NCBI GenBank assembly: GCA_036245805.1
Contig: BTRK01000002.1
Location: 31,292,661-31,356,660, forward strand
Source of the DNA: Pristionchus mayeri
Lineage: Eukaryota; Nematoda; Chromadorea; Rhabditida; Neodiplogasteridae
Direction of reading: 5' to 3'
Length of the DNA stretch: 64,000 nucleotides
Part shown: positions 34,280 through 45,584 of the stretch, piece by piece
Position numbering within the stretch: the first letter of the stretch is position 1
How the letters are laid out: every line of letters starts with the position of its first letter
Made by a program: the position numbers and the translations under genes
Notes under the pieces: model-generated
The model's database searches: none
What the model was told of the DNA's origin: nothing
What the model saw: the letters and a program-made list of their open reading frames with translations, nothing else

Positions 34280-37200
34280 TGGCGGAGCTTGGCGGCTACT
34301 GAATAAGCAATGATCAAAATTGGTTGGGAGGGACATAAAGATGCGGTATGAATAGGCAAAATAACAGAAATCACGTTTTTCATTAAATATTATTCTCATT
34401 CAATAATTGTTTATCACTTACGTGGAAGTTTCAGTGAATGACGGTGGTTGTGTTCGTGGATGTACGTAAATGTAAATCATGTTTTATCAGTGGAGTGATT
34501 TGTTTTATATCCGTATCTTAGCAATATGCAATATTTTCAAACGTGGGAACTGCATGATTCACGTGGGCGCATGTAGCTCTACAAAGATTTATAAAATAAT
34601 AGTAAAGCAAATACCCTATCTCAAGTATACATACCATGTCTCTAACAGTTTAGTGTGACAGTGCAAGTAGTATCCATAGCAATAAGAAAGTATTCGAAGG
34701 GAAGGGCGTTGAAGTTAATGACGATTAGATTGATACAGAGCTAACTGGGAAGTCAAATTAGCTTGGATCAGCTGTACATTTGCATTTTATGGGTAACAAC
34801 CATGTCTGATCTTGTTTTCGATCATCTTGTTTTTTATTCGATTTCAATCAAATTGAAGATATCGAAATCGCGGACAGGATGACCAACGTGAGAATATTCC
34901 TGATTTCCCGTAGCAATCTATTCTATGTCACACATGATAAATTATTATTTTATGTGGTATTGCAAAGAATAAGCTAGTTTGTAAAGATCCCCGGGGAACT
35001 CAATAACTCTCTCGGTCATTTCTTCGATCAAATTATTTAAGTGAACGTTGCTTTCAATATCTACAAATTTTCATAATTTCCCACCAAATATCACGATGAT
35101 AAATCGGTGATGACCAGAGGAAATCGGCGGGAGAAGTGGCAGACGACCTCTCTTGATCGATCACTCGCCTTAGTGTGTCCCTTAGCGTGTCTCCGCTATT
35201 TTCGCCCATGCGCCAATTAATTTCTTGTAATTTTAACCATTAGTGTGTATCCTCATTTATCGGTGTATCCTTAATCTTTTTCCTCGCTAATCTAGGAAGA
35301 TACTTCACTTTCTTCATTAAATCTCCATTCGGATTTTCACAAATCTCGTTACCCCTTTTCAGTTGCTTACTCCAACGTGACCGCTGGTGCAGGTGGCTAG
35401 CGAGGTTCTAAAGGAATAAATCCATTTTCTGATCCTATAAACAGACAAAACTGCTCAGGTGTTGGCTAATTTTTTATTCATTTATATTTGTTCTTCCTAG
35501 GAAGTTCCATCTCTAAAATGATTCGAAATGAAGAAAACAATATTCTCTTTTCGGAAGAAGATGAATTAGGCTTACTAAAAAGGAAATAGAAGAAGAGGTG
35601 ACCTTCTATTTCGCTCGATAGCGTTTTGTGAATTAATTAATTGAAGATAAACATTCCTTCCCCATTTGCAGTGATTATTCTCTCTCGTGCACTGACGCCA
35701 AATTGATCTGAGAGAAAAGAGCGAGCGTTCGCCATTCTCGCTGAACAATGGCCTCGCTCTCTTCATTTCATCCACTTTCTCGCACTATCTGATCGACGAG
35801 ATAGCGTGTGATTTGGAGAGAGTCAGTCCATTCCTCCTCTCGCTTCCCCCTTGTTTACTATTGACGCGATGGCCAACTATCTGGTTGAACGAACGGGAGA
35901 GAGAGAAGGTGTAAGAGACTGAGATAAAATGAGATAAACAGAGTGAGGAGAGAGAAGAGAGTTGAGGAGCAGATGAGAAAGGAGAGGGAGTGGGCACTAT
36001 TCACTCTGATTTCTTCGATCGATCACTCGCCCGTGCGTCTGCGCGTTGACCCTCTCAATTTCATTCCTTACAAATTTATTCGTGACCCAAGAACATGCAC
36101 CCGCTCCCATTTATGCACGGGTTTTTCACATCGCTCTTTCACATCGCTTCGATTGTCATTATTGTTTGTGGTTCCATGCTGATTTTCGTTCAAGGTGGAT
36201 AGAGAGGGTTGGGAAGCAGCAGAGTGAAGGAAGTTCAGAGAGAGCCGGGGAGAGGATAGGGAATAGGCACGATAAACACTGCTCCCCTCAATCGATCACT
36301 CAGCCTCCCTGATTGTATGTGACCGCTGTTTTCACCCTCACAATTTGTCTATTGATTCCTTTTAATTTTTGTCACCCAAGCACTAAACATGACCCTGATT
36401 TAGGAAAGCTTTTCTATGTTATTTTGTCGCGGATCTAGGCAGAACCTCAATTTATATGTCAATGTAATTTTAGCTGATCATATATCTCATTAATTTTGTG
36501 TTTCTGAAGTTCTAATCACTACTTTTATCTGTATCTCTATCTTTTCCTTTATATTTTTTCAGTTACATACTCCAACTCGACTGCTGGTACTGGTGGTAAG
36601 TCAGTGCAAAAGGAATCAATCCGTGGATACCATGCATACAAAAACTGCTGAGTGCTGAGAATGCTGAGGTGCTGGTTAACTTATGACGCATGACCAATAT
36701 CATCTTTTCAGCTCGAAATAAAGAAGATAATGCACATCAGATTCAATAATGGTAGGAGAGATGATAGTTAGCGAAGAAGAAGAAGAATCAAAAACTTTCG
36801 ATTACTGTAAAGGTTCTATGTATTCGGCTCTATGTGAAGAAATGATTTGAAGATAAACAGTATTTTCTCTATTGTTTGAAGGTGATACAAGCGATTGAAA
36901 CTCGGATGGAACGTACCTACTTGAGAAAGATTGATGGAAGAAAGGCGAAATAAAGAGAGAGTGTACAGAACAATTTATTTATTTTATTTAGTGTACACCA
37001 CAAAGATGTTTCAGAAGGCGCAGAATGTGCGTGAATTTAGGGAAGGGGAAGAGGAGAGGGAGGGTCGATCATACGATTTGTGTTGCACAAAGAGAGAGCA
37101 ACTGCGGGCAATAACTGAGGATATGTATCGAGGTTTAGTGGGATCAAACAGCGAGTTTAGTTCACATGAATGTTCATCTAATGCTCAGCGTGCATACAAA

Positions 37201-37313
37201 GTTCTGACAATTCAACCTTGACTTTTGGATGGCTTGGTAAGAAATTACTCCCTTCATTTGCTTTTTCTTTCGCCTATCAAACCAGCTAGGGAGCATGCCA
37301 TTCTTGGTACAAT
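34280..37313. other. Gene-poor region with diverged duplicated blocks
   Basis: No gene could be assembled. Two blocks of about 150 bp, at 35360-35480 and 36560-36680, are recognisably related: CTTACTCCAACGTGACCGCT versus CATACTCCAACTCGACTGCT, each behind TTTTCAG. A motif TCGATCACTC recurs near 35160, 36020 and 36292. A splice-acceptor-like start with similar sequence (TTTTCAGTTGCCTACGTCAA) also occurs near 52365. GA- and TC-rich low-complexity tracts lie at about 35880-36000. Confidence 0.35.
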
Positions 37314-37340
37314 CTAAAAAATTGATTTTGTGATATTAAC

Positions 37341-38378
37341 AGTTCTGGGGGTAATCAATCGTCCAGAATCCGAATCCGGGTCGATCGGCTGCCTATCTCG
37401 ATCCGCGGCTGCTGCAGCTGGCTGCAAAGATGTGAGAGTCTCGCTTTGACGCCTCTGGAAAAGGTTTCAAATCACTCCGATTTTGCTCAAAATTGACCAG
37501 TAGGCACAGCTTATGATGCTTTCTGACTTCCCCGATCGATTTTTTGGTAGATCAAAATATGACCTCTGGGCAGTTTTTGCTCCATAACTTTAACAGTTCG
37601 GAACACAAACAAACCAAGCTTTTGCATCTTATAGAGCTTTCAATTCTGTATCTACTGGAATTTTTGTGGATTTTTACCATGGGGTCTATCATGTTTCCCA
37701 TACGAAACACAACGAACAATTGCGGGATGTGGCAGTCCGCTCTTACTGAAAATTACTCCATTTGCATCATTTGAGACGATTTTTATACTTTGGTTCGTTC
37801 ATCTATTTCTACCGTATATAGGAAGGAACCTTCAGACAGCTGGGAAAACATCACAAATGATGAAAATTAAGTAAATATGTATGCAAAACATGTTTTCCGC
37901 GATGAGGGATCGAACCCTCAACCATTGAGTTCGAATCGTAAACACTTATAAGTGCATACATGCGATTTTCAGTATGAGCGGACTGCCACACCCCGCAATT
38001 GTTCGTAGTTTTTCGTATGGGAAACATGATAGACCACATGGTAAAAATCCACAAAAATTCCAGTAGATGCCAGAATTGAAAGCTCTATAATATGCAAAAG
38101 TTTGGTTTGTTTGTGTTCCGAACTGTTAAAATTATGGAGCAAAAACTGCCCAGAGGTCATTTTTTGATCTACCAAAAAATCGATCGGGGAAGTCAGAAAG
38201 CATCATAAGCTATGCCTACTGGTCAATTTTGAGCAAAATCGGAGTGATTTGAAACCTTTTCCAGAGGCGTCAAAGCGAGACTCTCACATCTTTGCAGCCA
38301 GCTGCAGCAGCCGCGGATCGAGATAGGCAGCCGATCGACCCGGATTCGGATTCTGGACGATAGAATACCCCCAGAGCT
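37341..38378. mobile_element. Fold-back element with 0.42-kb arms and a tRNA-like core
   Basis: Left arm about 37341-37757, right arm about 37962-38378 (positions sum to 75719), close to 90-95% identical by eye, with weaker similarity continuing about 25-30 bases outward on each side. The central 200 bases include, on the minus strand, GAGGGTTCGATCCCTC (37900-37920). This is a perfect T-arm with an RNA polymerase III B box, preceded by CTCAATGGTT. No protein is encoded. Confidence 0.75.
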
Positions 38379-38780
38379 ACCAAAACCTCAAAATTGATTG
38401 AACCAAGATATGGGCGTTTTGTCCTGAATCTCTGGTGAGAGGCCTGTTATACTAAAATAATTCGTCGTTGTTTCCACAACGCACGTCATTGACATGCACA
38501 CGCTGCCGAGGATAGTGGCCAGTTCGAAGAGACAGAATGGAAATGCGTAGAAAGACTAGGGCAGACTTTGACAAACTCTCAGAGATCTCTTCCGAGTAGA
38601 AGTCATATATCTCGTAGTTTAGTGTACTATATGCTCTTTTTCGCTGTATTCGCTTTTCTTTTCGGATTATTTCAAATTCGAAATTAAACCTTGATGCAAG
38701 AGATACATCGAAGTAGTAATTGGATCGCCTGTCCCTTTGAACTGATCGAGCGAAGATGTGACCTATCCGAAGGCTGTCTA

Positions 38781-40071
38781 CAGGGTGTCCAAAAAGTATT
38801 GTTACACGGATAAAACCATGTATCTTTCTTTAAAAGCAACATAGACAACTCAAACGGGGCACAGTATTTATCAGTGACCATATGAACATAACAATGCACG
38901 ATCACTCGATCTGGCCTCCATTGGCCGCGATGACCTCTCTGAGACGACGAGGGACCGAGTCGATGACGGCCCGCAGGTAAGGGACGTCGATCTTCTCTCA
39001 TGCCTTGAGAAGGGCTGCCTTGAGGGAATCGCGGTTCTTGTGGCGAGTAGAGCAGGCCTCCTTCTCCAACACTGACCAAATGCTGAAGTCCAGAGGGTTG
39101 AGATCGGGGGAGTTCGAGGGCCATTCCTCACTCGAGATGAAGTCGGGCAGATGGGCGCGACACCATGCCTGCGTCACTTTTGCCGAGTGAGCAGGCGCTG
39201 AATCCTGTTGGAAGGTCCAGCGAGCCCCTTTGAAGTGGGAGCGGGACCAGGGGAGAAGGGCCTTCTGGAGAATTGCCCTGGTGTAGTACTCCTTGTTGAT
39301 CTTGACCCCGGGATCCACGAACACGAGAGGAGTCTTGCCCGTCGAGCACACACCAGCCCAAACCATCAGTGCCTGGGGGTGGGCAATGCGAGAGATGGTT
39401 CTACCTCTGGCGTCAGCTTGCTGAGGAGACTTGGCGATGATCCTGGTGTTCTGACTGTTGTAGACCTCCTCGACTGAGAACAGCTTCTCGTCAGAGTAAA
39501 CGGTAGTCAAGTGCTCCCCACGATCGGCCCGCTGAAGGAGCAGCTTGCATCTCTCCAGGCGCTTCTGCTTGTGGACATCAGTGAGGCCATGGCCCTTTCT
39601 CATCTTGTAGGGGTAGGACTTGAGAAGAGAATGAACGATGGCACACACGGATCCTTTGGAGATCTTGAGATCCTTAGCCATCTTCCTGATGGATCGTTTG
39701 GCATTGCGATTCACTCTCTTCTCCACGATTCTCCTGTTCTTCTGAGTGAGAGCGGTCTTGGGTCTTCCTGATCTTGGACGGTCCTTCGCAGTGCCCAACT
39801 GCTTGAAACGGGAGATGGTGCGATAGACTGTCATTCGGGAAATACGAAGCTTCCTCCTGATGGAATCTGGGGGGTCGCCGAGGGTCCAAAGGTTGATAAT
39901 AGTTTGACGATAGCGATTTGGACGAACCATGACTATGGGAAACTAATTAGTAGGTTCCCTCAACGCACCGAAGGGTGGGCTCAAACGTGTTATTACAGGT
40001 TTTGACAACTCGACCTACATGTTAAAAAAATTCGCGTTTCAAAAGTGTAACAATACTTTTTGGACACCCTG
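38781..40071 (-). mobile_element. Tc1/mariner superfamily DD37D transposon
   Basis: 1291 bp between TA dinucleotides (38779-38780, 40072-40073). The terminal repeats begin CAGGGTGTCCAAAAAGTATT and match over about 28 bases. It carries a single minus-strand transposase gene with one nonsense codon. It is unrelated to the DD34D mariners elsewhere in the window except for the GGTGTCC terminus. Confidence 0.9.
38902..39930 (-). pseudogene. DD37D transposase with a single in-frame stop
   Basis: Start 39930 (MVRPNRYRQTIINLW), N-terminal paired-type helix-turn-helix, AT-hook-like RSGRPKTALT, catalytic Asp in TVYSDEKLF, second Asp in FQQDSAPAHS, and third Asp in SPDLNPLDF, 37 residues after the second. 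A TGA at 38998-39000 ends the frame after ALLKA. Beyond it the same frame continues EKIDVPYLRAVIDSVPRRL to GGQIE and a natural stop at 38902, giving the family-typical length of about 342 codons. The family usually has Trp at this point (KAW), so a single TGG-to-TGA change is likely. Confidence 0.9.
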
Positions 40072-40396
40072 TACAATACCCCGCATTGTGCTATTATTGT
40101 TGTGCGTTGTTTTAGACGCGGAGATTTAGACGCGATCGTTTTTTCCAAATTCTCAATCATTATACGGGTATGGGGCAATAAATTGTTTGAATTCCCCCAA
40201 TATCACAGTTCTAATTTCTCGTATGGAATCATATTTTTTTCTTGTCGCATTTCCCATTATTGCGTGTCTAAATACCTTCTTCCTTTTAAGCACGTTCGTT
40301 TTTGACAGGTGTAGTATCAACTGGAAGGGAATTTCAGGACATGACTCACTTTTTCATTTCAGTATTTCCAACTTCAAAATATAGGAACAATTTCAG

Positions 40397-43300
40397 ATGG
40401 AAGCATCAATAGCATTTGCTGTAGAGTTATTGGATGTTTTGGTAAAGAATAATGCGGATCCTGAGGTTTGTTCACTATTTACTATCTGCAAAATTTATAT
40501 GTGCTATTCCTTTTCTAAATTTCGTGCCGTTCTTTGCTCTCTAGATGTCCGACTAAACCTTACAAGCAGGTATCATAATATGGTTCTCGTTGTTTTTTAC
40601 AATTGTTTATTTGAACGAACATTCAGTGACTCTCCGATGTGAGAACTAATCTATGGATTCTTGAAGTCACTTTTCATGTCAATGGATTGGTACATCGATC
40701 GCGAGCAAGAACGAGCAAAGATGTCTAGTCTAAAGCAGGTAAATATATATTATTCGTTAAATTATTCGTTAAAAATTCATAACAATCACTAATTTGTTTC
40801 AAAAGAAACTGGGCACGGACAGTTCCGAAGAGTCGGAAAATGACTATCAAAGTGAATTAACAAACGGAGAAGAATACAACGATGGTATTGCTCTTTCTGG
40901 TGAGTGTTCTTGGAAAGGAAAAGGGCATGATCATGATTGGAGTAAATTTGTTTTTTCCAGAACCGCTACGAATTACAAAAAGCGATATTGCGAGGCCTTA
41001 CAAATGTGAAGTTTGCAAAGAACGATTTATTCTATTCGCAAAATTTTACAAGCACAAGAAAAGTCATTTATGTATGTATTTTGAATATGAGCTTCGTTTT
41101 CAAATCTTACATTTTAGCAGACAACGACCCTGCGAAACATGCCACAAGATTTTCAAAACGATTTATAGCCTAACTACGCACATGAAAGTGCACATACGTT
41201 TGAATTACGTTTTTTAGAGTTTTAACATATATGTCAGATGACGTAAACAAGAGAAAGCCGTTCGAGTGTGACCAATGTGACAAGAGATTTTCTCAGTCCG
41301 GAAAACTTGCAAGACACAAGCAAACACATTCAGGTAAAATATTTTATCGTAAATATTTGGATAGAATCATTTTCCACTTGAAGCGGATAATGCTACGAAC
41401 AAGCCAACATTCGAATGCGACGTCTGTTTCAAGGTTTTTAGGGAGAAGAGATACTTCAAAGGACATAAGGCTAAGCATTTAGGTAGGCCCAAATATATTT
41501 ATCTGTTTCTAACTAGCGTAATTTCTTTAGAAAATCTTAAACAAATGTGAAAATGTTTAGATAAAACTGGGGCAAAACAAAACCATACCAGTGCGATGGA
41601 TCTGATCAGTAATATAAGACGGTTGAAACTAATTTGTCCAACGGAAAATCCTTGTCCAACGGAAAATAAGTTTTGAGTTGAGTTGAATCGACGAACACAA
41701 TTCTTGTATGGAAAACGGGAGAATTGAATATAATTCATAATATTGTCATTTATGCGACGCAAGAATACGCAAATTTCATAATTTACATTTTTTTACAAGA
41801 ATTTGACATTTTTGAACATTTTCAGTTGAAAAAAAATTCATTTTCGTGCTAGTATGTTAATTTTTCGTTCTTTATTATTTTCCTTTCTTGTTTTTTCGTG
41901 TTATTATGCCACACTTTAAAAGATTTATTTGTATATTTATCACATGACACTAGGACTGGTAATCTTCTGTGATGTTCGTATTTTTCATCTCAGCACTGCT
42001 CGTATCTTGATTTGAAGAGAAGTCGGACGTATGAATTTGAACAAAGACGTTATGGAAGATCTTACTCGTCCTGTTTGGTCCCATTACGCGAAATCGAAGT
42101 TGGAAAACGCGTAATGGTCACCGGGAGAAACCTGACACGAATTCATGCCATGCACGAAATCGAAGAATGCAGCCTGGAAGTCATTCGGATGAGAAATGGA
42201 CGAATCTTTCATAGAGGACTAGCAACCACTCGCAATGGGGTGAGAGGGAGCGAATGAAAGGAGTGAGAGTGAGACAAATGACAAAGGTCAAATACTCTTT
42301 TTCCAACTTGGATTTTGCGCAATGGGGAGAGAGTAAGAGAGGAGACCACACGGGATGCGGGAAGAGTGGGAGAATGAGGCGACCATTGCGCATTTTCCAA
42401 CTTGGATTTTGCGCAATGGGGTAAGTTGGAAACTACATGGGGTAACTGATAGAATGTTGATCGTATATCTTCCTCATTCAGATTCGTGCACACGTCCTCT
42501 CTTCTGACGTGTCAAAAAATTATCACGTCAACAAGCAACTCAACAACAACAATTCAAGAATACCCTTTCATAGCAAACCGATAAATGCAATCAAATTGTT
42601 TGCTAGACAGACAAGGGGAAACATGGGAACAACATTTGACAGTGAACACATGATTTGAAAAACCATGTGATTAACAGAAAATATTATCACAGTGAAATAG
42701 AAAAAAAATCGGTGATTGCACGTTTCCCAAATATTTTCGAAATTTTAAGAATTGATGAATTCCACAGCAGATGCTGTCCGAGAGTTCAAGTCAACTCAAA
42801 ACTTGGATTTTCCATTGGACAAAATAGTTTCAACCGTCTTATATTGAAAAATTAGTTGCATAGGGAACTAATGCCGAAAACAAATCAAAAATATGCTCTA
42901 AATTCATTGAGATGACAACGATCCGAATAATATAGCCCTCAAAAGGCCGTACAAGTGCGAAATTTGTAAAATGAGATTCAGTCATTCGAGCACGCTGAGT
43001 TCGCATCGAAGAGTTCATCTCGGTACGTGATTAACTACCTATTATAGTACTAATATTATGATATTAAGTACTGTGTAATATCCAAACACTTAATATCCAA
43101 ACACTATGAAGTCACAAATCAATGAAATTAGAAATTAATACAAATTAATGAAATTAGAGTTAAAGTTGTAGCATTTTTCACATGGAGTTTTACAGCAGAT
43201 AGCGATCCTAACAAAAGGCTATTCAAATGCGATGAAAGCATTCCATAAATCTTATTATCTCAAGCACCACAAGAACACTCACACAGGTTAAGCTAATATT

Positions 43301-43679
43301 TATGATTTTCAAATTTACATCTTTCAAACTTAATTCTAAAGGCCAATTTCAGAAATCTTCCCGTTGAAGTGCAACATATGCTCGAAAGGATTCACAATGA
43401 ACAACGAATTTACACGGCACATGAAAAAGCACGAGCAATCAAACGCCACTGCTTCTTCGATGGATGATTTAGAGGTTCGCTTTGTCCAAAAGTTGCATTT
43501 TATTAAATTAATTAACTAGCCAATGTAAAGCACAACCAACTGTTCAGAGATCTCGTCGGTCTTCAAAAGTGGGCAGTGATTATGGAGAAGAGGAAGAAGA
43601 ACGTACGTCGAGCGATTCAGATGAGGAAGATGAATACGCAGGAGCATGGTCGACGGATGAAGGATCGGAAGATGCATGA
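40397..43679 (+). CDS. C2H2 zinc-finger protein, about one finger per exon, one finger broken
   Basis: Probable DNA-binding transcription factor. Start 40397 directly behind ATTTCAG (MEASIAFAVELLDVLVKN). An exon containing MDWYIDREQERAKM and an acidic exon KLGTDSSEESENDYQ follow. Fingers: YKCEVCKERF...HKKSH (about 41005), CETCHKIF...HMKVH (41130), FECDQCDKRF...HKQTH (41265), FECDVCFKVF...HKAKH (41410), YKCEICKMRF...HRRVH (42955), a damaged finger at about 43197-43290, and LKCNICSKGF...HMKKH (43368-43430). The protein ends in an acidic tail (YGEEEEERTSSDSDEEDE), stop 43679. The damaged finger has LFKCDE followed out of frame by KAFHKSYYLKHHKNTH, so its second Cys and the frame are lost. The 5' exon joins around 40550-40660 are uncertain. 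Paralogue of 53998-56318. Confidence 0.75.
41613..42843. mobile_element. Non-autonomous TIR element inside a zinc-finger-gene intron
   Basis: The left end TATAAGACGGTTGAAACTAA and the complement at the right end (CAACCGTCTTATA at 42831-42843) are part of an imperfect terminal repeat of about 40-80 bp containing GTCCAACGGAAAAT-type units. Length about 1231 bp. Inside are direct repeats of TCCAACTTGGATTTTGCGCA (about 42302 and 42397). No transposase frame. It explains why this intron is far longer than its neighbours. Confidence 0.65.
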
Positions 43680-44274
43680 GTGGTGGAATGCTTTCCAAAA
43701 GCATGAAATTGATATTCGGCAAATCGCGCTTATTTGTTGTTATTTTCTTGGTACTTTGATGTATTGTTCAATCATTTACAGATTCCTTTAATAACATTCC
43801 TTAATAATGTACATTTTAAATTATATCTTACATTTTCCCGCACTCATTAATTGCAATATAAATTGAACTTACAACTTTTCATTTCAAATACTGGGATGCC
43901 CGTGAATTTTTTCCTGATTATATTTTCTCGCGAAGTAAAAGCCAATAAAACAAATTATCATTCATATCTATTGTACCTCGACCTGCAATATTTTTTTGCG
44001 TAGCTATTTCATTAAATGATTACCAAGTGATGATGAAATAGTCCAAAATGTGCATTTTTTTACCCTGTTTAAAAAAAAATATAATTTCATTTTCTTTAAC
44101 ATGGGACTGACCGGAAGACACATGTCCCGATCGCCTTCTACTTTTGGTGGTGCATATGGACCCCAAAGAGAGTCTCAAAACCGTTTTGCAAAGTTGCTCA
44201 ATGGACCTAGTAATTAAGATAATGAACATTTTCTGATTTCGCTTTCACTCATTTCTGACGCTACATAATCAACC

Positions 44275-44346
44275 GGCTCGGTGGTCGAGTGGTAGTGAAA
44301 TGAGCCAATAAGCCAGAGTTCAGTAGTTCGAGTCCGCACCGATGCC
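44275..44346 (+). other. tRNA-like sequence (left arm)
   Basis: 72 bases with an A-box-like TGGTCGAGTGGTAGTG, B-box GTTCGAGTCC, and ends GGCTCGG / CCGATGCC that nearly pair as an acceptor stem. The anticodon arm is degenerate, so it is likely a tRNA-derived promoter rather than a functional tRNA. The mirror copy is at 45677-45748. Confidence 0.55.
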
Positions 44347-44512
44347 CTCTTTTTGTTAATTTCATCTTTGATCTTTGGTATCTTGATATTGTTGCTGGTA
44401 ACGTATGTTCATGTTTCAATTGAATGACAATCCAATACATATTGTTTTAATTAAAATGTCTCAAAAATTCACCATGTTGCAAAACCATGTTGGGTGGGGA
44501 AAATCAATCAAA

Positions 44513-44660
44513 ATGCCGACGTTCATGGACAGAATCAAATAGGAGAAGCAAACGGAACCATTCAACGTTGAAGAATGAAGAAGAAAAATCAATTTGAAAA
44601 TTTGAGTGAATGGTTGCGTCAGCTTCTCCTATTTGATTCCGTCCATGAAAACGTCGGCAT
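44513..44660. repeat. Small hairpin element, about 38-bp arms
   Basis: ATGCCGACGTTCATGGACAG, continued by AATCAAATAGGAGAAGC, is mirrored at 44621-44660 with a few differences. The loop is about 70 bases. It lies between the arms of the tRNA-like element. Confidence 0.7.
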
Positions 44661-44770
44661 GTTTCTTGAACTTTCCCTCAACCACTCAAAAATCAGAATC
44701 CTCTTCGGAACGAATTTTGCAGCATGACGAATTTCTGTGGCATTAATAATATATACTGGATTGTCATTCA

Positions 44771-45584
44771 TTCTGGGTTCTCAAGTGTGTGGCGAGCGGT
44801 TGAGTGCGATTTCGTCTCTCCGTCTCCGGTTCCGCCCGCCCGGATTCCCTCTCCCAGACGCGTTGGCACGCGGGAGTTGTACGCCGCCACGATGGGTCGC
44901 CACTTCTACATCGGCACCATCAACGCCAGGACGCTCGGCCCAAGGGAGAAACAGTCGGAGATGGAACTCGCCCTCGACAAGATCAAGTGGGACGTGGTTG
45001 CAGTGCAGGAAGCCAGGATTGTGGGTTGTGCCTCGTTCAATCTTACATCCTCAGGCACTGTAGTCTACCACTCGGGCGGGCCCACTGCTTCCCATGGCGT
45101 GGCATTTTTGCTTCGACCGCAACTCGCGCGCGGAGCTGTGTTCAATGGCCTCTCCCCTCGTTTGGCCACTCTGCTCCTTCCCGACCTACGGCTCTTCCTG
45201 GTCTGCGCTTACGCCCCTACGTCTTCCTACGATGACGACGCGTATGAAGACTTCCTAGACCAGGTTGAGACCGCCCTGCGGAGTGCCCCAAAAGGCCATA
45301 TGACAGTTCTGGTTGGTGACTTCAACTGTCGAGTGGCGAGGGAACCTGGCAATGAAAGATTTGTCGGTAACTTTGCCTCTCCCACATCGAACTCACGCGG
45401 ACGCTGCTTCACTGAGCTCTGCGTGAGGAACAGTTTTTTTTTGACTCGTCCCCCCGGAAAGCTTCGCGCGCGATGGAGAGACGACCTATCCCGAGCTATT
45501 GGCAGCCATTGGTGGAGTGCAACTTATGAAGACTACCGACCTATCATCTTCTGAGCGTTTCCGCCTGATAAGATAAATTGATTG
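44771..45584 (+). mobile_element. RTE/CR1-type non-LTR retrotransposon deletion derivative
   Basis: Flanked by a 16-base target duplication, ACTGGATTGTCATTCA at 44755-44770 and ACTGGATTGTCGTTCA at 45585-45600 (one mismatch). This proves insertion into the right arm of the surrounding element. The 3' end TGATAAGATAAATTGATTG is a short-repeat tail typical of RTE elements. GC-rich codon usage contrasts sharply with the A/T-rich surroundings. Confidence 0.8.
44892..45554 (+). pseudogene. APE-type endonuclease fused to the C-terminus of a retrotransposon polyprotein, reverse transcriptase deleted
   Basis: The frame from ATG 44892 (MGRHFYIGTINARTLG) shows endonuclease motifs: Asn in INARTL, Glu in VVAVQEARI, CAYAPT, and VLVGDFNCRV (GDFN). 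It then jumps within the stretch NSFFLTRPPGKLRARWRDDL into the tail typical of RTE/CR1 polyproteins, RARWRDDLSRAIGSHWWSA, and stops at 45554. The last endonuclease motif (SDH) and the whole reverse transcriptase are missing, yet the frame is open across the junction. It cannot retrotranspose by itself. Confidence 0.8.

Noticed and set aside
36931..37221. 96-codon plus-strand frame in the gene-poor region
   Set aside because: Glu/Arg-rich composition from purine bias, no splice partners and no motif.
38684..39124. 146-codon frame overlapping the DD37D transposase
   Set aside because: Out-of-frame shadow of the transposase; ends in non-coding flank.
42012..42257. 81-codon plus-strand frame in the zinc-finger intron
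   Set aside because: Inside the TIR element 41613-42843, no transposase motif, and partly built from direct repeats.
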